Of a DNA stretch of 64,000 nucleotides, positions 45,183 through 53,061 are shown one piece after another. The notes under the pieces were generated by a model. The model saw nothing but the letters and a program-made list of their open reading frames with translations. It was not told the DNA's origin and searched no databases. The stretch comes from an uncultured Lachnospiraceae bacterium (GTDB taxonomy: Bacteria > Bacillota > Clostridia > Lachnospirales > Lachnospiraceae). The stretch covers positions 112,865-176,864 of the forward strand of contig CAJUAO010000004.1 in NCBI GenBank assembly GCA_910584685.1, written 5' to 3'. A program made the translations under genes and the position numbers. How positions within the stretch are numbered: the first letter of the stretch is position 1; every line of letters begins with the position of its first letter.

Positions 45183-46250
45183 TTACTTAAATACCCATTT
45201 AAGCTGTATCTGGTAGCTTATAATAAACAGCGCCGTGTCTGCAATAACTTTTTCTATAACCTTGCTTCCCCCAAATATATGATTTAATGCAATAACAATA
45301 CCTGCCGATACAAGCATCTGCACCACGCATAAAAAAAGATACTTTACAGCCTGCGGCTTTACTTTTCCGTCACTTTTAAACACACCTCTTTTATTTATTT
45401 CAAAATTGCAGAATGCAGATATTATTCTCGCTAATATTGTAGCTGCAACAATTTGTATATTATCGCTTAGGACGTCCAAAATAACGGTAAATATCTTAAA
45501 CAGCGACAAATCTATAATAGCTGCTGAAAGAGACGACATAATAAACCTTAAAAAGCTTCCAAATATTAATCTGTATATCTTAAAGGAATCTGCAAAAGGC
45601 CTGAAATGTGTTTCATCATTCTTGTTAATATATATGGTTCTTATGGGAATTTCTATTATTTTATGCTTATTTACTGCCCCATAAATAAGCATATTCATTT
45701 CGTACTCAAACCTTTCACCCTTTAAATCTATGTAATCCCCAACATATTCCCTTGGTATGCCCCTAAGACCTGTCTGGGTATCCCTTATCCTTTTTCCATA
45801 AAGAATACTGAACACCTTACTTGTAGTTTTATTTCCAAAGCTGCTTTTTTTAGGTATATCCCTGCCGTAAAAATCTCTCACTCCTAATATAAGAGCAGGC
45901 TCTTCCTGACTCTCTAAAGCCTTATGAATTTTTATAACATCATCTACAGTATGCTGTCCGTCAGAATCAACGGTAATTATCCCCTTTACCCCTGAATCCT
46001 TCCCCCACAGAGTCATTGCATAATTCAAACCGTTTTTTAACGCTCTCCCCTTACCCATATTTTTTATATGGGTATAAACTGCCACATTACTAAATTCCTT
46101 TATCTGCTCAAAATATTTTTTATGCTCCTTATCGCTTCCGTCGTCAATTACAAGTATATGCTCAAATCCGTTTTCTATAAGCTCTCCCACATACTCCACA
46201 AACCCCGCAGGCGGATTAAGTGCAGGAATCAAAACAATACTTTTATACAT
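45183..46250 (-). CDS. GT2 glycosyltransferase fused to GtrA-like membrane domain
   Basis: 355 residues. N-terminal GT-A fold of family GT2 (about 1-225): V-I-D-D-G-S, K-N-M-G-K-G-R-A-L-K-N-G, and the D-x-D metal motif in T-V-D-S-D-G-Q-H. The C-terminal 120 residues carry four hydrophobic helices with N-F-E-I-N-K-R-G-V-F typical of GtrA proteins, which take part in moving lipid-linked sugars across membranes. The fusion suggests that one protein makes and presents a polyprenyl-phosphate sugar for decoration outside the cell. It is the last gene of a four-gene surface-polymer cluster. Confidence 0.92.
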   Translation of the reverse strand: MYKSIVLIPALNPPAGFVEYVGELIENGFEHILVIDDGSDKEHKKYFEQIKEFSNVAVYTHIKNMGKGRALKNGLNYAMTLWGKDSGVKGIITVDSDGQHTVDDVIKIHKALESQEEPALILGVRDFYGRDIPKKSSFGNKTTSKVFSILYGKRIRDTQTGLRGIPREYVGDYIDLKGERFEYEMNMLIYGAVNKHKIIEIPIRTIYINKNDETHFRPFADSFKIYRLIFGSFLRFIMSSLSAAIIDLSLFKIFTVILDVLSDNIQIVAATILARIISAFCNFEINKRGVFKSDGKVKPQAVKYLFLCVVQMLVSAGIVIALNHIFGGSKVIEKVIADTALFIISYQIQLKWVFK

Positions 46251-46332
46251 ATTTACCTCTTATCCGCACATATCCTCCCATGTATTTTTAAATTAATACA
46301 TAATTTGTGCTTAAATGCTTTAATCATTGATA

Positions 46333-47454
46333 CTATAAATGTAAATTATCCAGCCTCCATATCTCGTCAGATTTTTTTAACACTAAGTACATGCTTATTG
46401 TTTCGTCGGAAAGACCTTCGGATATATATCCGTTTGCATAGGTCTTAAAGATATTATAATTAACATGACATACTATTATATCATCTGATACCTTTCTTAT
46501 ATTATCTATCTGCTTACTGTTCACCTTAATGCTTTCAGGCCTGTACACCCACACAATAGCCCTTGACGTATCCTTTATGCTGTTGTAGGCGTTACTTCCA
46601 TATACGGTTACATTCAGCATGCTGTTCATATCAGAAAGCCTGTTAAGATAATTTATATATTTCATCATTATCTCATCAACTCTTGCCTCTATTGCAGCTT
46701 TGCCTTCATCACCCAAAAGCGTATAATCTATATATGAATCTGCCTGCGTGTAAGCAACCTCATTGCCATTCTTATCATATACCTTTAAATCACCCTTATC
46801 CAAAAGCTCATTTACCTTGTATCTTCTATACACAGGCTGCTCCTCCAAAGCGCCGTCAAGAGCCTCCTCCAGCTTTTTATCAAAGGGCTCCTTTATGTAT
46901 TCCTCCGTAACCTGTATTCCGTTTATTTTTGCGGTCATGGTGGCGTCTATTACAAATTCTGTCCCTTCAAACTTAAGCATGTCCGTATTTATCTCAATTT
47001 TGCCTTCCTTCCAGATATTAAAGCCAAATTCATCTCTTTTGCTTACTCCAAGATATAATGTCATAAGCTTATCCTCTCCTGAAAAAATATTGTATACGGG
47101 AGAGTTATCCTTATACTGCTCCTGATTTTTTTCAAACCTTATATTTTCTTTGTCAAAAAAAGCCGTCATCCTGTCCGCAATAGCTTCCACGGTATAAAAC
47201 TTATATTCTGTCTGATTTGCCTTAAGCAAAAGCTCCTTATACTTTTCCGCGGTAAATTCTTCAAGATAAGTCTCCATAAATAATTCCGGACTGCTTTCTT
47301 TCTTTGCCCGGTCATAATCTGACTGATAGCCTTCCAATGCATTCCACTCCTTTATACACAGAACAGCTATCGCTGCAATCACAATAAAAACATAGACTAT
47401 CATTAGTTTTGTAAACAGCTTTAAGCCTTTTATTTTATCTATTATTTTTTTCAT
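46333..47454 (-). CDS. Membrane-anchored protein of unknown function
   Basis: 373 residues from the ATG at 47454 (AGGA 8 bases upstream; an ATG two codons higher is a poorer choice). A basic N-terminus and one membrane helix (about 17-36) put the rest outside. That part is a mix of alpha and beta segments with many Asp, Glu and Tyr. I see no catalytic motif and recognise no family. It lies 10 bases after the phosphodiester glycosidase gene and is probably translated from the same message, so a role with that enzyme or the polymer is likely. Confidence 0.75.
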   Translation of the reverse strand: MKKIIDKIKGLKLFTKLMIVYVFIVIAAIAVLCIKEWNALEGYQSDYDRAKKESSPELFMETYLEEFTAEKYKELLLKANQTEYKFYTVEAIADRMTAFFDKENIRFEKNQEQYKDNSPVYNIFSGEDKLMTLYLGVSKRDEFGFNIWKEGKIEINTDMLKFEGTEFVIDATMTAKINGIQVTEEYIKEPFDKKLEEALDGALEEQPVYRRYKVNELLDKGDLKVYDKNGNEVAYTQADSYIDYTLLGDEGKAAIEARVDEIMMKYINYLNRLSDMNSMLNVTVYGSNAYNSIKDTSRAIVWVYRPESIKVNSKQIDNIRKVSDDIIVCHVNYNIFKTYANGYISEGLSDETISMYLVLKKSDEIWRLDNLHL

Positions 47455-47464
47455 ATTCATCTTC

Positions 47465-48520
47465 CTATTTTACTAATATTACTGTGGGCAGTCCTCTCAT
47501 TCCTACAAGGGAGGAGCTGACATTTAATATATCGCCGTTATAATATAAAAGAGACGAGCTTCCTCCATCAAGATTTGCTGCATTTACTGCATTATACTGA
47601 AGCATTACATTAGTTATATCGTTCATTGAAGCGCCTATGCTTGAGGCCTGCCTGCCGTCTATCACAAGGATAAGAACTGCTCCGTCTGCCCTCTGTCCTA
47701 TGGCAGTTCTTGGATTAAGACCTCCTCCTGTTCCGCTTACTGCTACAGGAGAGCCATTTACAATTAATATAGGACCAAATGAAACGGCATCTCTTATGCC
47801 CATATCTACAGCCTGCTTTCCTGTCATTTCTCCTACTACCAATATATTATCATTATTAAAGCCTATAACCTCATATGTTCTTTCAAGAGAGCCCCATTTC
47901 AGTTCTCCTCCGGATATTACTATACCGTCAGGTATTCCTCCCAGACCGTTTCCTCCCGGGTCATTAAAGCCTCCTGCGTTTGTTCCTGCTATTGCTTTTT
48001 GCTCCCCGGCAAATTCTATCAATGTTTTCCCCTTCACATCGTTTCCGTATTTTTCAAGAGAGCCTACATACACTCTTGACGGGTCTTTTATTATCATCAT
48101 TTTACCTTTAAAGGTATTTCCGGTTACATCCTCTATCCTTATTCCATCTGTAAACTCTTCTTCTGTTTTTATATCAGGACTCTCTCCGTTTTCATTGCCG
48201 GTACTTCCGTTATTCTGGCTTATCTGTATAATAGACGTATCCGTTATTACATCTGCCTGCTCTACCTTATTCCGCTCCTCTATTTCCTTTATTTCCTCAT
48301 CTGTACAGAAAATATCTGCCACAAATCCCGCAGCGCTTGTCTCCCTAAGCGAAAGCACAAGCAAATCTCCCGCCACCCATGACGGTCCGTCTATACATAT
48401 CTTTATTACTGCAATTAATCCGCCTAAAATAAGTACGATGGTAACTCCCAAAAAAACAAGCGTCCTCTGAATTATTGTTTTTGCTTTTCCCTTTTTCTTC
48501 TTTTCTTTTTTTTCTTTCAT
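47465..48520 (-). CDS. Phosphodiester glycosidase (NAGPA) family exoprotein
   Basis: 351 residues. Lys-rich start (MKEKKEKKKKGKAK), a membrane helix (about 18-42), a linker of about 90 residues, then the NAGPA/DUF2233 domain (about 125-351): A-G-T-N-A-G-G-F, S-F-G-P-I-L-I-V-N-G, R-T-A-I-G, and the C-terminal A-A-N-L-D-G-G-S-S-S. This fold cleaves sugar-1-phosphodiester bonds, as in uncovering enzyme, and occurs in bacterial exopolysaccharide or teichoic-acid loci. Next to an LtaS-like transferase, it may trim a phosphodiester-linked sugar on the same polymer. Confidence 0.9.
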   Translation of the reverse strand: MKEKKEKKKKGKAKTIIQRTLVFLGVTIVLILGGLIAVIKICIDGPSWVAGDLLVLSLRETSAAGFVADIFCTDEEIKEIEERNKVEQADVITDTSIIQISQNNGSTGNENGESPDIKTEEEFTDGIRIEDVTGNTFKGKMMIIKDPSRVYVGSLEKYGNDVKGKTLIEFAGEQKAIAGTNAGGFNDPGGNGLGGIPDGIVISGGELKWGSLERTYEVIGFNNDNILVVGEMTGKQAVDMGIRDAVSFGPILIVNGSPVAVSGTGGGLNPRTAIGQRADGAVLILVIDGRQASSIGASMNDITNVMLQYNAVNAANLDGGSSSLLYYNGDILNVSSSLVGMRGLPTVILVK

Positions 48521-48574
48521 GCTATACCTCTTCTTTAATCTGTGCTTTATAATTTAAGCCTTTATATACAGCCT

Positions 48575-50422
48575 TTAATCTATATCCACAAATATATTCC
48601 AGTTTGCAAGCTGCCTTTTTTTGTACATTTTGTCCATGGCCTCTGGCAAATCGTAAACGGAAAATATATTTCCTTCCAAATCCACCGCTACATGCCTGTT
48701 AGCTGCCGGCAGCGTATCTATGGTGGTGTAAAGCCATCTATAGTAAGGACTAAGCTCTATATCCATATTGTTTGTTACATATGACATAATAAGGTCATAT
48801 CCCATATAAGAGATATCGTCATACTCTGCGCCAAAATTGTCCAATATAAGACACTGGGTATTATACATACGGTAGGTATTTGTAAGCTCGTTATCCGTGT
48901 TAAAATATGAAAGCTTTTCATACAAATCCTCGCCTGAATCGCTTTTAAGAAACGGAAGATGGTCCCCATAAAATATAAGCATAGTAGGCTCTTCAAGGGT
49001 GTTAATATAGTCGTACAGCTTCCTAAGCTGCTTATCCGCGTCATATACTCCCTGGGCATATGACTTTAACATACCCGTTTCCTCCCCATTAAGCTTAGTT
49101 GAGACAACATCTATATCGTAGGCGTTATATTTTGTCTCCGTAAAAGGCATATGGTTCTGGGCAGTCAGCGCCATATAAAACAATGGACTATCATCCTTTT
49201 CTTCAAATGCATCTATAATCGTGTCAGCCACAAAGTCGTCTGATATTCTCCCGCCCTTTTTATATTTCCTTTCTACACTTGTAATATATTCAGTCTCCCG
49301 TACGTCAAAATACTTGTAGACATTCATTGCATTAAACAGGTTTTGACCCCAGCAGGAGCTTATATGGGTAGTATATCCGTTTTTATTAAGCTCCCCTATA
49401 TATGACATGGCTCCATAGTATTTATCGCTGTTGTACAAATTCATATATGGAATATAGTTTTCCGGAAAGTATCTTATGCTTCCCCCCGTAAGCATCTCAA
49501 ATTCAGGATTGCAGGATATTCCTCCGAAGGAAGGCGATATCATATTGATAAGCATTCCCTCCTTTGAAAGCTCATGGAAATTTGAAGCCACGTCTACATT
49601 AAATTCTACCTCGTCTACCACCGTCACATCAAACAAGGATTCTGAAAATACCATTATTATATTCGGCTTTCCAAAGCTTCCATTCTCCTTTTTTTGTTCA
49701 GTATTATACATTTTTTCCACAGTATTCTTATCATAGCCCTCCGGCTCCTTCAATATGGTGGTAAGGTATTCTCCCACCATTCCTCCAAATACGCTGTGCT
49801 GAAAATAATACTTTGTGTTTGATACTGTATTGTTGTTTTTCTTTTCGTCAATCTCATACATGAGCCTTATAAAAAAATTATTTACAGGCTTTATTGGCAG
49901 AAACACTATAAGAAAAAAAACTGCAGGCACCGCTGCGGCAATAATTCTATACTTAGGCTTTTCCAGGGTATATTGGCTCTTGTAAGCCAGCACGCACACT
50001 GCGGCAAAAATACCTGTCATTTTCAAAACATTTTTTATCATTCCCTGTATTATTCCGCCTATATTTTCCTTTAATATATCGGTAAATGTATCAGGTGTTG
50101 ACAAAAATCCTATATCCCTTATAAAAACAGGATTTGACGAATAAACTATCTTAAATTGATTTACTACCATAATAACGGTTACAAAGACGCAAAGGGCAAT
50201 GGCTGCCCTGAAGGAGGTTTTAAATATTCCCATAAACAGAAAAAACAGCCCGCACATTACGGCGTAGCCCATAATATGTGATAATATCTCCGGCTCCTTT
50301 GCGCTGCTTTGATTACTATATTTATAAAACCATTCCTGTGCTGCAAATATAAGAAACGGTATAATGGCAAGCATTGCTTTTCTATATATATTTTTTATTT
50401 TTTCCTTTTGAAGCTCTTCCAT
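48575..50422 (-). CDS. LtaS-like phosphoglycerol transferase (sulfatase fold)
   Basis: 615 residues. Five membrane helices in the first 190 residues, then an extracellular alkaline-phosphatase-superfamily domain. Metal-site motifs seen: F-S-E-S-L-F-D with Glu261, the late F-Y-G-D-H-L-P, and H-I-S-S-C-W. At the nucleophile position LtaS enzymes have Thr (G-K-T-x-x-x-E-F); here the motif reads G-G-I-S-C-N-P-E-F with Ser303. The family adds glycerol-phosphate to lipoteichoic acid or transfers similar head groups. It is the first gene of the surface-polymer cluster. Substrate uncertain. Confidence 0.88.
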   Translation of the reverse strand: MEELQKEKIKNIYRKAMLAIIPFLIFAAQEWFYKYSNQSSAKEPEILSHIMGYAVMCGLFFLFMGIFKTSFRAAIALCVFVTVIMVVNQFKIVYSSNPVFIRDIGFLSTPDTFTDILKENIGGIIQGMIKNVLKMTGIFAAVCVLAYKSQYTLEKPKYRIIAAAVPAVFFLIVFLPIKPVNNFFIRLMYEIDEKKNNNTVSNTKYYFQHSVFGGMVGEYLTTILKEPEGYDKNTVEKMYNTEQKKENGSFGKPNIIMVFSESLFDVTVVDEVEFNVDVASNFHELSKEGMLINMISPSFGGISCNPEFEMLTGGSIRYFPENYIPYMNLYNSDKYYGAMSYIGELNKNGYTTHISSCWGQNLFNAMNVYKYFDVRETEYITSVERKYKKGGRISDDFVADTIIDAFEEKDDSPLFYMALTAQNHMPFTETKYNAYDIDVVSTKLNGEETGMLKSYAQGVYDADKQLRKLYDYINTLEEPTMLIFYGDHLPFLKSDSGEDLYEKLSYFNTDNELTNTYRMYNTQCLILDNFGAEYDDISYMGYDLIMSYVTNNMDIELSPYYRWLYTTIDTLPAANRHVAVDLEGNIFSVYDLPEAMDKMYKKRQLANWNIFVDID

Positions 50423-50487
50423 TTAAATCCTCATTTCCCACGCATATACTTTTAGCATAACATAATAATACAACTACAATGAGAATT

Positions 50488-51153
50488 TTATATTTTTCCA
50501 ACTATCTCATTTTTGTTTTTATATATGGAATTTTCCTTAATATATCCTCTTACCATAGACAGAGGATAAATATTCGTATGGGCTCCTACCACCGTTCCCG
50601 GGTTAAGGACGCTGTTGCAGCCTACCTCTACCCCGTCTCCCAAAACGGCGCCCATTTTCTTAAGGCCTGTTTCTATTGCTTCATCTCCGCATTTTATAAC
50701 CACAGGGGTTTTGTCTGATTTTACGTTTGAGGTAATTGAGCCTGCTCCCATATGTGACTTAAAGCCTAAAACTGAATCTCCTACATAATTATAGTGAGGC
50801 ACCTGAACGCTATTAAAAAGAATTACGTTTTTAAGCTCTGTAGAATTTCCAACAACAGAAGCTTTTCCTACTATGGCGTTTCCTCTTATAAATGCGCAAT
50901 GCCTTACCTCCGCCTCCTCATCTATAATAACGTTTTCACCTATAAATGCTGTAGGCGCAACTCTTGCAGATTTTGCAACCCATATATTTCCTTCTCTTTT
51001 TTCATACTTATCACTGTCAAGCTCTTCCCCAAGAGCTTTTATAAAATCTCCGATTTTTGAAAGTACCTGCCACGGATAAATTAATCCGTCAAAAATTTTA
51101 TACGCAATAGTATGCTCCTTTATATCTGTAAATAAATCTGCTATTTCTACCAT
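50488..51153 (-). CDS. Left-handed beta-helix protein related to the GlmU C-terminal domain
   Basis: 221 residues from the ATG at 51153 (AGGGG 7 bases upstream). Residues about 60-200 are hexapeptide repeats of a left-handed beta helix, with H-C-A-F-I-R-G-N-A-I-V-G and H-Y-N-Y-V-G-D-S-V-L-G, N-x-K-S-D-K-T-P-V-V-I, resembling the acetyltransferase half of GlmU. The uridylyltransferase half is missing. Such proteins are often labelled UDP-GlcNAc pyrophosphorylase, which would be wrong for this short form. It follows glmS by 28 bases, so a role in amino-sugar metabolism is reasonable but unproven. Confidence 0.85.
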   Translation of the reverse strand: MVEIADLFTDIKEHTIAYKIFDGLIYPWQVLSKIGDFIKALGEELDSDKYEKREGNIWVAKSARVAPTAFIGENVIIDEEAEVRHCAFIRGNAIVGKASVVGNSTELKNVILFNSVQVPHYNYVGDSVLGFKSHMGAGSITSNVKSDKTPVVIKCGDEAIETGLKKMGAVLGDGVEVGCNSVLNPGTVVGAHTNIYPLSMVRGYIKENSIYKNKNEIVGKI

Positions 51154-51181
51154 TATGATTCCCCTTTTCATTTTTGCTTAA

Positions 51182-53002
51182 TTACTCAACCGTAACTGAT
51201 TTTGCCAGATTTCTTGGCTTATCAACGTCACAGCCTCTCAGCACAGCCGTATAATATGCTATCATCTGCATAGGAACTGCTGCCACCATAGGCATAAGCG
51301 CATCCTTTACGGCAGGTATCTTCACCTGATAATCCGCTATGTCGTCTGCCACCCGGGTAGTTTCCTTACATATAAGGATAACCTTTGCGCCTCTTGCCTT
51401 TACCTCTTTTATATTGCTTATAGTTTTGTCAAGCAAATCCTCCTGGGTTGCAACGGCAATAACAGGCATCCCGTCAGTTACAAGGGATATTGTTCCATGC
51501 TTAAGCTCGCCTGCCCCATAGGATTCCGAATGAATATATGAAATTTCCTTAAGCTTAAGGGAGCCCTCCATGCTAAGGGCATAATCAAGTCCCCTTCCTA
51601 TATACAGCAGGCTGTCTGCATTTATTAGCTTCGAGCCGATATACTGGCAGGTTTCTGCCACGTCAAAGGATTTTTCTATTTTTTCCGGCACGGATAATAA
51701 TTCCTCGATCAGTTCCCTGCATTCCTTTTCTGTTATTGCTCCATTTGCCAGGGCAAGCTGAAATGCAAATAAATACATAATTGAAAGCTGTACGGTATAC
51801 GCCTTTGTGCTTGCCACTGAAATCTCAGGGCCCGCATGGGTGTATATAACAAAATCACTTTCTCTTGCAATAGACGAGCCCTTGACATTTACAACCGATA
51901 TGGTAACTGCCCTCTTTTCCTTTGCAAGCCTTAATACCGCCTTTGTATCGGCAGTTTCGCCGGACTGGGAAATAAGCATAACCAGGTCCCTGTCTCCTAT
52001 AACAGGCTCCCTGTAGCGGAACTCTGACGCTATATCTACTATAACCTCTGTTCTCGCAAGCTTTTCAATGACGTATTTTCCCACAAGCCCTGCATGCATG
52101 GCTGTTCCGCATGCAACAATATATATTTTCCTGAAGCTCTTAAGCATATCCGAGGTTATTCCGCACTCGTCAAGAAAAGGCATACCATCCATAATACGTG
52201 GGAGTACTGTTCTCTTTAATACCTCCGGCTGTTCGTGGATTTCCTTAAGCATAAAATGCTCATAGCCATTCTTTTCTGCCGCCTCCTCGTCCCAGCCTGC
52301 ATGCTGCAATTCCTTTGATACCGGCTCCCCGTCTAAATCTGTTATGGAAACACTGTCCCTTGTTATAACAGCTATCTCGTTATGCTCCAAAAGGTAATAA
52401 TCTCTTGTATACTTTAATATGGCAGGAACATCTGACGCTATAAAGTTCTCTCCCTCTCCCACTCCTATAATAAGGGGACTGTCCTTTCTTGCTGCAAATA
52501 TTGTATCTGGAAAATCTGAAAAAATTATGCCTAAGGCGTATGAGCCTTCTATTTTTCTCAAAATTTTCGCTATTGTTTCCCCGGGATTTCCGTTATAATA
52601 ATAATCCAAAAGCTTTGCAACCGTTTCCGTATCTGTTTCACTTGAAAACTCATAGCCCTTATCCGCAAGAAAGCGCTTTATCTTTATATAATTTTCAATT
52701 ATTCCGTTGTGTACAACAGACACCCTTTTATTTCCGTGAGGATGGGAATTTATATCTGACGGCTCTCCGTGTGTTGCCCATCTTGTATGGCCAATCCCCA
52801 CATGTCCCTTTGGCCTGTGTCCGGCTTCCATCTTTTCCTCCAGATTTTTAAGCCTTCCCTTTGCCTTTTCTACAGTTATGGCATTATCTTCAAACACGGC
52901 TATTCCTGCCGAGTCGTAGCCTCTGTATTCAAGCTTTGACAAAGCGTCCATGAGAACGTCTGTACAATCCCCGGGACCTGCATATCCAACTATTCCGCAC
53001 AT
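51182..53002 (-). CDS. glmS: Glutamine--fructose-6-phosphate aminotransferase
   Basis: 606 residues. Nucleophile Cys2 of the class II glutaminase domain (CGIVGYAG), then the two SIS sugar-isomerase domains with C-G-T-A-M-H-A-G, L-I-S-Q-S-G-E-T-A-D-T, and a C-terminal K-S-V-T-V-E. Makes glucosamine-6-phosphate for wall precursors. The 59 bases upstream are too short for a glmS ribozyme, so control is by another route. It lies between topB and the GlmU-like protein. Confidence 0.97.
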   Translation of the reverse strand: MCGIVGYAGPGDCTDVLMDALSKLEYRGYDSAGIAVFEDNAITVEKAKGRLKNLEEKMEAGHRPKGHVGIGHTRWATHGEPSDINSHPHGNKRVSVVHNGIIENYIKIKRFLADKGYEFSSETDTETVAKLLDYYYNGNPGETIAKILRKIEGSYALGIIFSDFPDTIFAARKDSPLIIGVGEGENFIASDVPAILKYTRDYYLLEHNEIAVITRDSVSITDLDGEPVSKELQHAGWDEEAAEKNGYEHFMLKEIHEQPEVLKRTVLPRIMDGMPFLDECGITSDMLKSFRKIYIVACGTAMHAGLVGKYVIEKLARTEVIVDIASEFRYREPVIGDRDLVMLISQSGETADTKAVLRLAKEKRAVTISVVNVKGSSIARESDFVIYTHAGPEISVASTKAYTVQLSIMYLFAFQLALANGAITEKECRELIEELLSVPEKIEKSFDVAETCQYIGSKLINADSLLYIGRGLDYALSMEGSLKLKEISYIHSESYGAGELKHGTISLVTDGMPVIAVATQEDLLDKTISNIKEVKARGAKVILICKETTRVADDIADYQVKIPAVKDALMPMVAAVPMQMIAYYTAVLRGCDVDKPRNLAKSVTVE

Positions 53003-53061
53003 AAATTTTCCTTCCTAATAATAATATTCTTATCAAAAATATAACGGCAGTCCTGCTGCTT

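Noticed and set aside
53003..53061. Possible glmS ribozyme upstream of glmS
   Set aside because: Only 59 bases separate topB and glmS, too short for the ribozyme core, and no core sequence is visible.
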